Shown: piece after piece, positions 52,509-60,130 of the stretch
Layout: each line of letters starts with the position of its first letter
Position numbering within the stretch: position 1 is the first letter of the stretch
Assembly: GCF_022229005.1 (NCBI RefSeq)
Contig: NZ_JAKKFD010000027.1
Coordinates: 62,001 to 126,000 of the forward strand
From: Micromonospora trifolii
GTDB taxonomy: Bacteria; Actinomycetota; Actinomycetes; Mycobacteriales; Micromonosporaceae
Direction of reading: 5' to 3'
Length of the DNA: 64,000 nt
Notes under the pieces: generated by a model
Database searches by the model: none
What the model was told of the DNA's origin: nothing
The model's input: only the letters and a program-made list of their open reading frames with translations
Position numbers and translations under genes: made by a program

Positions 52509-52654
52509 GCGTACCCGGAGTCACCGGGGGGCGAACAGGAGGTGAATGCCACTGTTCCGGCGTCTTCCCGACGGCCGCGTGGCGTGGCAGGCTACCGGCA
52601 CGTAGGACCACTGGGCGACCAGCCAACGATGACTGACCGCTAGGAGGACGGCCC

Positions 52655-53341
52655 ATGGGCGAAATGGTGAGCTACCGCAGCAACGGGGGCACGAGCGAGG
52701 GGTATCTCGCGATACCCGCCAGCGGCACGGCCAGCCCCGCCGTCATCGTCATCCAGGAATGGTGGGGCCTGGTCCCGCACATCCGGTCGGTGGCGGACCG
52801 GTTCGCCGAGGCCGGTTTCGTCGCCCTCGCCCCGGACTTCTACCACGGTGAGACGACCAGTGAGCCGGACGAGGCGCAGCGGCTCCTGCTGGCGATGCGG
52901 ATGGACGAGGCGGCGAAGGACATCGCCGGCGCGGCCGACTATCTCGCCGGGCGACCCGAGGTCACCGGTAAGGTCGGTGCCGTGGGCTTCTGCGCCGGTG
53001 GCAGCCTGGCCCTGTGGTCGGCCACCATCTCCGAGCGGATCGTCGCGACCGCCGGTTTCTATCCCGTGCTGCCGTGGGAGTCGATGCGCCCCGACTGGGC
53101 CGACTACGCCGGCAAGGCAGCGGTCATCCACTGCTCCGAAGAGGACGGCACCTCGGCCGACGAGGGCGTACAGACCGCGCGCCGGGCGATCGAGGAGGCC
53201 GGCGGCGACTGCCACCTCTACGACTACCCGGGCACCTCGCACGCCTTCTTCAACGACGACCGGCCGGAGGCGTTCGACCAACGCGCCGCCGCCAGCGCGT
53301 GGGCCCGCACCCTGGAACTCTTCCGGGCCAAGCTTGGCTGA
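52655..53341 (+). CDS. dienelactone hydrolase family protein
   Basis: A 228-residue alpha/beta-hydrolase. The nucleophile is the cysteine in GFCAGG (near residue 112), with candidate acid Asp in EEDGTSADEG (near 164) and His in GTSHAFFND (near 194). The oxyanion segment IQEWWGL (near 33-39) is typical of the DLH family. AGGAGG lies upstream of the ATG. Natural substrate unknown; clustering with a DNA glycosylase gives no clue. Confidence 0.92.
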   Translation: MGEMVSYRSNGGTSEGYLAIPASGTASPAVIVIQEWWGLVPHIRSVADRFAEAGFVALAPDFYHGETTSEPDEAQRLLLAMRMDEAAKDIAGAADYLAGRPEVTGKVGAVGFCAGGSLALWSATISERIVATAGFYPVLPWESMRPDWADYAGKAAVIHCSEEDGTSADEGVQTARRAIEEAGGDCHLYDYPGTSHAFFNDDRPEAFDQRAAASAWARTLELFRAKLG

Positions 53342-54074
53342 GACGCGTACCCCCGCACAGGTGGTCGCCCGCGCAGCGCGGGCGACCGACCTGGCCGACC
53401 TCGACGCGGCGGTGAGCGACTGTTTCGCCTGCCCGCGGCTGGTCCAATGGCGGGAGGAGGTCGCCCGCACCCGCCGGGCCGCCTTCCGCGACCAGGAGTA
53501 CTGGGGGCGGCCGGTGCCGGGCCTCGGCACCGGTGACGCCCGGATCGCCATCCTCGGGCTGGCGCCCGCCGCCCACGGCGGCAACCGCACCGGCCGGATC
53601 TTCACCGGTGACCGGTCGGGTGACGTCCTGTTCGCGGCGCTGCACCGGGCCGGGTTGGCCAACCAGCCGACCAGCGTCGCCGCAGACGACGGGCTCACAG
53701 TGCGCGACCTGCGGATCTTCTCGGCCGTCCGGTGTGCGCCTCCGGACAACAAGCCGACCCCCCTGGAACGGGACACCTGCGCACCCTGGCTGCACCGCGA
53801 GGTCACACTGATCCGGCCCACGCTGCGGGTCGTTGTCGCGCTGGGCGCGTTCGCCTGGGCCGCGTGGTGGCCGGTGCTCCAAGCGGTGTACGGGCAGCGC
53901 CCGCCCAGCCCGCGACCGGCGTTCGGTCATGGGGCACACTGGTCCGGCACGAACGCTCCGGACTTGCTGGGCTGCTACCACGTCAGTCAGCAGAACACCT
54001 TCACCGGGCGGTTGACACCAGAGATGTTGGACGACGTCTTCGGCCAGGCTAAACAGCTGGCCGGAGTGGACTGA
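53334..54074 (+). CDS. udgB: type-5 uracil-DNA glycosylase (UDGb)
   Basis: Excises uracil and other deaminated bases from DNA. The family motif LGLAPAAHGGNRTGRIFTGD near residue 67 lacks the Asp/Asn catalytic residue of families 1-4, as in UDGb. Cysteines CFACPRL (near 33) and RCAPPDNKPTPLERDTC (near 133-149) form the Fe-S cluster site, and motif 2 is CYHVSQQNTFTG near 220. The start is probably TTG 53334, overlapping the previous gene by 8 nt; GTG 53361 is an alternative that would lose nine residues. Confidence 0.9.
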   Translation: MAETRTPAQVVARAARATDLADLDAAVSDCFACPRLVQWREEVARTRRAAFRDQEYWGRPVPGLGTGDARIAILGLAPAAHGGNRTGRIFTGDRSGDVLFAALHRAGLANQPTSVAADDGLTVRDLRIFSAVRCAPPDNKPTPLERDTCAPWLHREVTLIRPTLRVVVALGAFAWAAWWPVLQAVYGQRPPSPRPAFGHGAHWSGTNAPDLLGCYHVSQQNTFTGRLTPEMLDDVFGQAKQLAGVD

Positions 54075-54096
54075 GACGACGCGTGGGGTGGTGGCG

Positions 54097-54882
54097 ATGA
54101 CAGACGGAACACGCCCGCCCACACCGGTACCGTCCGCCGAGCCGGGTGTGCTGCGGCCGGTGCTCGGCCTGTTCCGCCGGTGGTGGCCGGTCGGCGCGGT
54201 CGCCGCCCTTCTCGCCGGTGCCGCGCTGGCGTCCGCGCACTCGTCGATCGGGGCCAGCCGAATTCCGCCGGCCGCGGACAACGTGCCCTGGGTTCCCGAG
54301 TACCCGACCGTCGAGCCGTCGCCGTCCATCCCGATCGAGCCACGCGACGCCGGCGAGGCCACCCAGGCGCACATCCCGCAGTGGGTCGGCACTGTGGCGG
54401 TGGTCCTGCTCGGGTTGGCCATCCTCGCCGCGCTCGGCTACCTCTGCTGGGTCCTGATCCGGGGCGCGCTGCGCCGCACCACCCGGGCACTACCCGCGCA
54501 GCGGGCCCGCCGTAGCGCCGAGGGCACCGCCCGCGAGGTGGTCGCCGCCCTCGACGCCGGCCTGGTGGAGCTGGACGACCGGGACACCGACCCCCGGGTG
54601 GCGGTGATCGCCTGCTGGGTGCGCCTGGAGGAGACCGCCGCCGCGGCCGGTGTGCCGAGGCTCGCCGGAGACACCCCCACCGACCTGGTCAGCCGACTGT
54701 TGCAGGGTGACCCGGCGGCGGGCGTGCCGGCCATCGCCAGCACCGACGTGCTGGCCGAGTTCGCGCATGTCTACCGGGAGGCCCGCTACGCCACCCACCC
54801 GGTCGGCGAACGCACCCGGGACCAGGCCCGCGCCGCGCTCGGCCGGCTGCGCGGCGAACTCACAGCGGTGGTGACGCCGTGA
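54097..54882 (+). CDS. DUF4129 domain-containing membrane protein
   Basis: A 261-residue protein with two membrane helices (about 30-50 and 95-120) flanking a Pro-rich exterior loop, then a cytoplasmic DUF4129 domain (about 150-235) with VAVIACWVRLEETAAAAGVPR and TPTDLVSRLL. DUF4129 proteins are regular partners of MoxR-DUF58 systems. ATG 54097 is chosen; GTG 54088 and 54091 are in frame. Its TGA stop is part of a dispersed repeat. Confidence 0.85.
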   Translation: MTDGTRPPTPVPSAEPGVLRPVLGLFRRWWPVGAVAALLAGAALASAHSSIGASRIPPAADNVPWVPEYPTVEPSPSIPIEPRDAGEATQAHIPQWVGTVAVVLLGLAILAALGYLCWVLIRGALRRTTRALPAQRARRSAEGTAREVVAALDAGLVELDDRDTDPRVAVIACWVRLEETAAAAGVPRLAGDTPTDLVSRLLQGDPAAGVPAIASTDVLAEFAHVYREARYATHPVGERTRDQARAALGRLRGELTAVVTP

Positions 54883-54925
54883 GCGCGAGGAGTGAGCCGG
54901 GTTTGCGAGCCCCGCAGTCGCGAAC
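54879..54925 (+). repeat. 42-47-nt intercistronic repeat, copy 1
   Basis: Starts GTGAGCGCGAGGAGTGAGC and ends TTGCGAGCCCCGCAGTCGCG-AAC, with an extra CGGGT in the middle. The remaining 42 nt are identical to 57971-58012. The TGA in its first four bases is the stop of the DUF4129 gene. Confidence 0.9.
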
Positions 54926-54940
54926 CGGAGGTGACAGCGC

Positions 54941-55525
54941 ATGAGTAGCACCAGCATCGACGATCTGCTCGCGTTCGAGGAGGAGGCGGCGCCGGTCGGT
55001 CCGCAGGCGCGCGACTCCCGTTGGCGTCCGGTGCTGCGCTCGCTCGCGTGGGCCGCCGCGTTGGTCGCGGTCCTGCTGGTCGGCCTCCGCGCGGTGGGCC
55101 TCCAGGTCTCGCTGCCCGTACTGATCGCCGGGGTGCTCGCCGTCCTGGCGGTCCGACGGGTCACCGCCCTGCTCGCGCCGCCGCCCCCGCCGCCCGGCGG
55201 TGGTCGGGTCGGCACGGGCGAGGAGGACGGCAGCTACAACTGGGGTGCCCGGGACGCGCTGCGCAGCGCGATCAACCGGTGGGAATGGCCCCTGGACTGG
55301 TCCTCGACCCGACCCGAACGGTTCACCGGGACGGTGCTGCCCCGGATCGGTGAACTGGCCGACGAACGGATGCGGCTGAAACACGGCGTCACCCGTGAGT
55401 CGGATCCCGCCCGTGCTCGCGTCCTGCTGGGTGACCGCCTGTGGACGTTCCTGGAGACCCCGCCTCGCCGCACCCCGTCGCCGCGCGACCTCGCGGTGAT
55501 CGTCGCCGAACTGGAGAGTATTTGA
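54941..55525 (+). CDS. membrane protein of MoxR operon
   Basis: A 194-residue protein with two membrane helices (about 33-52 and 54-72), a Pro/Gly-rich linker (PPPPPPGGGRVG) and a cytoplasmic C-terminal domain (YNWGARDALRSAINRWEWPLDW; RMRLKHGVTRESDPARARVLLGD). No named family was recognised, but the position between DUF4129 and moxR is recurrent in actinobacteria. GGAGGTG precedes the ATG. It overlaps moxR by one nucleotide (TGATG). Confidence 0.8.
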   Translation: MSSTSIDDLLAFEEEAAPVGPQARDSRWRPVLRSLAWAAALVAVLLVGLRAVGLQVSLPVLIAGVLAVLAVRRVTALLAPPPPPPGGGRVGTGEEDGSYNWGARDALRSAINRWEWPLDWSSTRPERFTGTVLPRIGELADERMRLKHGVTRESDPARARVLLGDRLWTFLETPPRRTPSPRDLAVIVAELESI

Positions 55526-56532
55526 TGAACGACGTGGACCGGAGCATTGCCCCCGCCGAGGTCGGGCACCTGGCTCGGGCGGTCCTGGACGCGGTCGGCA
55601 CCGTCGTGGTCGGCAAGCGGGATGCGTTGGAGTTGGTCCTCGCCGGCATCCTCGCGGGCGGGCACGTGCTCCTGGAGGACCTGCCGGGGCTCGGTAAGAC
55701 GCTCACGGCCCGATCGTTCGCCCAGGCCCTCGGGTTGGACTTCCGTCGGTTGCAGTTCACCCCCGACCTGCTGCCCGCCGACGTCACCGGCTCCTTCCTC
55801 TACGACCAGCGCAACGGCGACTTCACCTTCCGGGCCGGCCCGGTCTTCACCAACCTGCTCCTCGCCGACGAGATCAACCGGACGCCCCCGAAGACCCAGT
55901 CCGCGCTGCTGGAGGCCATGCAGGAGAAGCAGGTGTCGGTCGAGGGTGTGACCTACAAGCTCGACGAGCCGTTCCACGTGCTGGCCACCGCCAACCCCAT
56001 CGAGTACGAGGGCACCTACCCGCTGCCCGAGGCGCAGCTGGACCGGTTCCTGCTGCGGGTCTCGTTCGGTTACCCGCAGCACGAAGAGGAGTGGGAGGTG
56101 CTGCGCCGTCGGATGAGCCGTCGCCGGGAGGAGGCGGACATCAAGCCGGTGGTCGACGCGGCGACGCTGCGGGCCATGCAGGCCGCACTGGAGGACGTGG
56201 TGGTGGAGGACTCCATCGGCCGCTACATCGTGTCGCTCACAGCGGCCACCCGGGAGCACCCGTCGGTGCTGGTCGGCGCCTCGCCTCGCGGTTCGTTGGC
56301 GCTGTTGCTGCTGGCCCGGGTCCGGGCGGTGTTCGGCGGACGGGACTACGTGGTGCCGGAGGACGTCAAGTCGGTGGCGGCGCCCGCCCTTGCCCACCGG
56401 ATCACCCTGCGCCCGGAGATGTGGTTGCGCCGGGTCGACCCGGCGTTCGTGGTGGGCGAGGTGCTGGAGGCGACTCCCGCCCCGGCCAGTGGCGCGCTGC
56501 CCAGCTACGCCGCCGGCGGGCCCCGGCACTGA
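55525..56532 (+). CDS. MoxR family AAA+ ATPase
   Basis: A 335-residue AAA+ ATPase. Walker A GLGKTLTARS (near residue 59), Walker B LLLADEINRTPPKTQSALLEAM (near 112), sensor 1 ATANPIEYEGTYPLPEAQLDRF (near 153) and the C-terminal lid are all present. MoxR ATPases act as chaperones that assemble or activate VWA/DUF58 partner proteins; here the DUF58 gene follows with TGATG overlap. The ATG at 55525 is fixed by that spacing. Confidence 0.96.
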   Translation: MNDVDRSIAPAEVGHLARAVLDAVGTVVVGKRDALELVLAGILAGGHVLLEDLPGLGKTLTARSFAQALGLDFRRLQFTPDLLPADVTGSFLYDQRNGDFTFRAGPVFTNLLLADEINRTPPKTQSALLEAMQEKQVSVEGVTYKLDEPFHVLATANPIEYEGTYPLPEAQLDRFLLRVSFGYPQHEEEWEVLRRRMSRRREEADIKPVVDAATLRAMQAALEDVVVEDSIGRYIVSLTAATREHPSVLVGASPRGSLALLLLARVRAVFGGRDYVVPEDVKSVAAPALAHRITLRPEMWLRRVDPAFVVGEVLEATPAPASGALPSYAAGGPRH

Positions 56533-57974
56533 TGACCGGACCGACAGTGCCGACGGCCACCGAAGCGGAACCGGCTGCCGGCTGGGCGCCCACCCCGGCG
56601 CTCGGCCGTGCGGTGCTGCTCGCCGGTCTGCTGCTGGTGGCCGGCGTGCTGCTGGGTCGGGTGGACCTGATCGTGCTCGCCGCCCCGTTCGCGTTGGGTA
56701 CCGCGTACGCGCTGCGGCGACGGCCCACGGCGCTGCCACAGGTGTGGATCACCCAGGATGACGGCGGGCCGCTGGTCGAGGGCGGTGACGTGGCGGCGGC
56801 GGTGAGCGTCGGTAACCCGGACACTGTCGACTACGACCTGGTGGTGATGCGGTCCCGGGTGTCGCCGTGGCTGCGGATCGACCGGGCCGGCTTCGCCCGC
56901 GACGAGGCCGTCGACGCCGGGGAATCGAGCGCCGTCCCGGCGACCGGTGCGCCGGCGCAGGGCAACGGCGGGCGCCGTTCCGTCGCGGACCGGCCGTTCG
57001 TGACCTCGGTGCCGACCGGTGCCGCTGTGGACCTGGAGTTGGCCGGTAAGGCCCTGCGCTGGGGCCGGCACCCGATCGGCCCCGCCGGTGCCCGGGTCGC
57101 CACGGCCGGCGGTCTGCTGGTCTCCCGCGCGGTGATCACCGAGCCGGTCCGGGTGCGGGTGTACCCGCGTACCGAGCCGTTCGAGGCGGTCGAGGCGATG
57201 CCCCGCGCCGCCGGCCTGGTCGGGGCGCACCACTCTCGCCGACCCGGTGAGGGCGGCGAGTTGGCCGGCGTACGCGTCTTCGCCCCCGGGGACCGGCTGC
57301 GCCGGATCGACTGGCGGGTCTCGTTGCGGGCCCGGCAGCTGCACGTGGCCGCCACCCTCTCCGACCGGGACGCGGAGGTGGTGGTGCTGCTCGACGTGCT
57401 CGCCGAGGCGGGCCGCTCCGGCGGGGTGGACGGTGCCGCCTCGGTGCTGGACACCACAGTCCGGGCCACCGCCGCGATCGCCGAGCACTACCTGCACCGA
57501 GGTGATCGGGTCTCGTTGCTGGAGTACGGGCCGGCCGCACGCCGGCTCCGCCCGGCCGCCGGGCGACGGCAGTACCTGACCGTCCTGGAGTGGCTGCTCG
57601 ACGTCCGGGTCCACGCGTCCGCGCACGAGCCGTACGACCAGGTCTTCGGCCCGCAGCTGCTTTCCTCGGACGCGTTGGTGGTGGTGCTCACCCCGCTGCT
57701 GGACGAACGGTCGGCGCAGATGCTCGCCCGGCTGGCCCGCGGCGGGCGGTTCGTGGTGGCGGTCGACACGTTGCCGACCGACCTGGCGTCGCCGAAGGAC
57801 CAGGGTTGGGCCGAGGTGGCGTACCGACTGTGGCGCCTGGATCGGGAGATCATGATCGGGCAGCTGCGGGAGCACGGCGTACCTGTGGTGCGCTGGGCCG
57901 GCGCCGGCAGCCTGGACCAGGTGTTGCGGGACGTGGCCCGGTTGGCGACGGCCCCAAGGGTGGGTGGCCGGTGA
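56532..57974 (+). CDS. DUF58 domain-containing protein
   Basis: A 480-residue protein with two N-terminal membrane helices (about 27-65), a beta-rich exterior-like region (70-215) and the DUF58 core near 238-260 (GGELAGVRVFAPGDRLRRIDWRVSLR), followed by a von Willebrand A-like fold (VVVLLDVLAEAG, ALVVVLTPLLDE). It is the usual client of the adjacent MoxR ATPase. It starts by TGATG coupling. A disordered insert (ESSAVPATGAPAQGNGG) near 137 is unusual. Its stop lies in the second copy of the intercistronic repeat. Confidence 0.93.
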   Translation: MTGPTVPTATEAEPAAGWAPTPALGRAVLLAGLLLVAGVLLGRVDLIVLAAPFALGTAYALRRRPTALPQVWITQDDGGPLVEGGDVAAAVSVGNPDTVDYDLVVMRSRVSPWLRIDRAGFARDEAVDAGESSAVPATGAPAQGNGGRRSVADRPFVTSVPTGAAVDLELAGKALRWGRHPIGPAGARVATAGGLLVSRAVITEPVRVRVYPRTEPFEAVEAMPRAAGLVGAHHSRRPGEGGELAGVRVFAPGDRLRRIDWRVSLRARQLHVAATLSDRDAEVVVLLDVLAEAGRSGGVDGAASVLDTTVRATAAIAEHYLHRGDRVSLLEYGPAARRLRPAAGRRQYLTVLEWLLDVRVHASAHEPYDQVFGPQLLSSDALVVVLTPLLDERSAQMLARLARGGRFVVAVDTLPTDLASPKDQGWAEVAYRLWRLDREIMIGQLREHGVPVVRWAGAGSLDQVLRDVARLATAPRVGGR

Positions 57975-58012
57975 GCGCGAGGAGTGAGCTTGCGAGCCCC
58001 GCAGTCGCGAAC
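57971..58012 (+). repeat. 42-47-nt intercistronic repeat, copy 2
   Basis: GTGAGCGCGAGGAGTGAGC joined directly to TTGCGAGCCCCGCAGTCGCG-AAC; 42/42 identity with copy 1 apart from the 5-nt insertion there. Its TGA is the DUF58 stop. CGCGA and TCGCG near the ends could pair. Confidence 0.9.
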
Positions 58013-58026
58013 GAAAGGCGGGCCCG

Positions 58027-58587
58027 GTGAGCGCTTTGCTGGAGCGGGTTCGGGCGGCGCAGTACGCGGTCACGCGCATCAGTGCGGCCCCGCTGCTTGT
58101 TCGGGCCGGGATCTTCGTCATCGTGTTTGCCGGGTTCGTCCTGGCGTTCCCCGCGGAGGTGCTTTCCGGCCGGCCGATCCTCTTCCTGGCGGTGGCCGCC
58201 CTGTTGCCCGCGATCGGGCCGCGCAAGGTCTGGGCGACCTTCACGGCGTTGGTCACGGTCGGCGGCTGGCTGTTCGCCACCGACGGGTACGGCCGTCCGG
58301 TCGCCCTCTGGCGGCTGCTCGCCGTCGCGGCCCTGCTCTATCTGGGGCACACCCTCTGTGCGCTCGCCGCGTTGTTGCCCTACGACGCCGTGGTGGACCC
58401 CGAGTTGATCACCCGTTGGTTGGTGCGGTCGGCCGCCGTGCTGTTGGGTGCCGCCGTGCTCGGCGTGCTGTTGTTGCAGGCGGCGGGGACGGGTGGAGGT
58501 GCCGGATACCAGTGGGTGACGGTGCTGGGGCTGCTGGTGGCGGTGGGGTTGGCAGCGTTGCTGGGCTGGCTGCTGCGACGCCGGTGA
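58027..58587 (+). CDS. membrane protein downstream of DUF58
   Basis: A 186-residue protein with five predicted helices (about 28-42, 48-64, 70-84, 92-115, 130-150, 160-180, the last two close together) and no charged motif of note. The GTG at 58027 follows GAAAGG by 8 nt. It is the last gene of the DUF4129-MoxR-DUF58 operon. No family recognised; a role in the same envelope process is inferred from position. Confidence 0.75.
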   Translation: MSALLERVRAAQYAVTRISAAPLLVRAGIFVIVFAGFVLAFPAEVLSGRPILFLAVAALLPAIGPRKVWATFTALVTVGGWLFATDGYGRPVALWRLLAVAALLYLGHTLCALAALLPYDAVVDPELITRWLVRSAAVLLGAAVLGVLLLQAAGTGGGAGYQWVTVLGLLVAVGLAALLGWLLRRR

Positions 58588-58677
58588 CCACAGCGAAGTG
58601 AGGGTTACGCAGGTCACATGGGTTGTGCTCCGTCACAGATGGGGGGCGCGAGCGGGATTACCTGAGCCGGCCGGGGA
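58588..58677 (+). promoter_or_regulatory. ndh upstream region with GTnAC repeats
   Basis: GTTAC (58604-58608) and GTCAC (58613-58617) form a 9-bp-spaced direct repeat, resembling published MtrA sites, and a further GTCACA is at 58632-58637. TTGTG-ctccg-TCACA is palindromic but too short for Rex. No certain promoter hexamers. Confidence 0.35.
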
Positions 58678-60021
58678 ATGATAGACAACGTGAATCCGAA
58701 GCGGATCCTTGTGGTTGGTGCCGGGCACGTCGGTCTGTACGCGGCCCTGCGCCTGTCGAAGAAGCTCAGCTCCCGTGAGGCTGAGGTCATGGTGGTTGAC
58801 CCCCAACCCCACATGACCTATCAGCCGTTCCTGCCCGAGGCGGCGGCGGGCAACATCTCCCCGCGGCACTCTGTGGTGCCGCTGCGGCGGGAGTTGCGCC
58901 GGTGCAAGATGGTGGCCGGCACGGTCACGCGGATCGAGCACGACCGCAAGGTGGCCACTGTGCAGCCGATCAGCGGCCCGGCCCGGGAGATCACCTACGA
59001 CCACGTGATCGTGGCCCCGGGTTCGGTTTCCCGCACCCTGCCGATTCCCGGCCTGCACGAGCAGGGCATCGGGTTCAAGACCATCGGCGAGGCGATCTAC
59101 CTGCGCAACCACGTGCTGGATCGGCTCGACGTGGCGGCTGCCACGCCGGATCCGGACGTCCGCCGTTCGGCGCTGACCTTCACCTTCGTCGGCGGTGGGT
59201 ACGCCGGCATCGAGGCGCTCGCCGAGATGGAGGACATGGCTCGCGACGCCCTGCGGTACTACCCGGAGCTCAAGCAGGACGAGGTCCGCTGGGTGCTGGT
59301 CGAGGCCACCCAGCGGGTGCTGCCCGAGGTTGACCGGGACATGGGTGCGTACACCGTGCAGCAGCTGATGAAGCGGAACATGGACATCCGGCTGGACACC
59401 CGCCTGGAGTCCTGCGTCGACGGGGTGGTCAAGCTCTCCGACGGTGACAGCTTCCGCTCCGACACGATCGTCTGGACGGCCGGTGTGAAGCCGTCGCCGA
59501 TGCTGGACTCGACGGACTTCCCGCGTGACGATCGCCGCCGGATCACCTGCCTGCCCACGCTCCAGGTGGTCGACGGCGACCGGGTGCTCGAGGGTGCCTG
59601 GAGCGCTGGCGACTGTGCCGCCGTACCGGACCTGACCAAGGAGCCGGGCAACTTCTGCTCGCCGAGCGCTCAGCACGCGGTGCGCCAGGCCGCCCGGATG
59701 GCCGACAACATCACGGCCGTGATCCGGGGTCGTGAGCCGGTGAACTACAAGCACAAGCACGTCGGCAGCGTGGCGAGCCTCGGCCTGCACAAGGGCGTGG
59801 CCCAGGTCTACGGGATCAAGATGACCGGTTGGCCGGCCTGGGTGATGCACCGGACGTACCACATGAGCCGGATTCCGTCGTTCAACCGGAAGGTCCGCGT
59901 GGTGGTGGACTGGTCCCTCGCGTTCTTCCTTAAGCGTGAGGTGGTCGCCCTGGGTCAGCTGCACGACCCGCGTGAGGAGTTCGTGGAGGCCTCCCAGCCG
60001 GTAGGCGCGCCCCGCGTCTGA
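58678..60021 (+). CDS. ndh: type II NADH dehydrogenase
   Basis: Transfers electrons from NADH to quinone without proton pumping, at the inner membrane face. The 447-residue protein has the FAD motif ILVVGAGHVGLYAALRLSK (10-28), the quinone-enzyme motif near MTYQPFLPEAAAGNISPRH, the NADH motif FTFVGGGYAGIEALAEMEDM (near 168) and the second FAD motif GAWSAGDCAAVPD (near 306). A C-terminal amphipathic/hydrophobic helix (VRVVVDWSLAFFL near 412) fits membrane attachment. The ATG at 58678 is preferred. Confidence 0.95.
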   Translation: MIDNVNPKRILVVGAGHVGLYAALRLSKKLSSREAEVMVVDPQPHMTYQPFLPEAAAGNISPRHSVVPLRRELRRCKMVAGTVTRIEHDRKVATVQPISGPAREITYDHVIVAPGSVSRTLPIPGLHEQGIGFKTIGEAIYLRNHVLDRLDVAAATPDPDVRRSALTFTFVGGGYAGIEALAEMEDMARDALRYYPELKQDEVRWVLVEATQRVLPEVDRDMGAYTVQQLMKRNMDIRLDTRLESCVDGVVKLSDGDSFRSDTIVWTAGVKPSPMLDSTDFPRDDRRRITCLPTLQVVDGDRVLEGAWSAGDCAAVPDLTKEPGNFCSPSAQHAVRQAARMADNITAVIRGREPVNYKHKHVGSVASLGLHKGVAQVYGIKMTGWPAWVMHRTYHMSRIPSFNRKVRVVVDWSLAFFLKREVVALGQLHDPREEFVEASQPVGAPRV

Positions 60022-60039
60022 CCAGAACCGACGCTGACC

Positions 60040-60117
60040 CCGTCGATCTTGCACTTCCGGATGCCGTGATGCGCCTTCTGGTGCGTCTTGTCCGGACACA
60101 AAGTGCAAGATCGGCGG
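60040..60117. repeat. intergenic inverted repeat, GATC-type family, copy e
   Basis: CCGTCGATCTTGCACTT (60040-60056) and AAGTGCAAGATCGGCGG (60101-60117) pair at 16 of 17 positions with a 44-nt centre. It lies between convergent ndh and the membrane protein gene and could also terminate both transcripts. Confidence 0.75.
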
Positions 60118-60130
60118 GGTTTTGGTTGCT

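Noticed and set aside
58623..58637. Rex operator before ndh
   Set aside because: The half-sites TTGTG and TCACA are only 5 nt apart, too short for the 18-bp Rex consensus.
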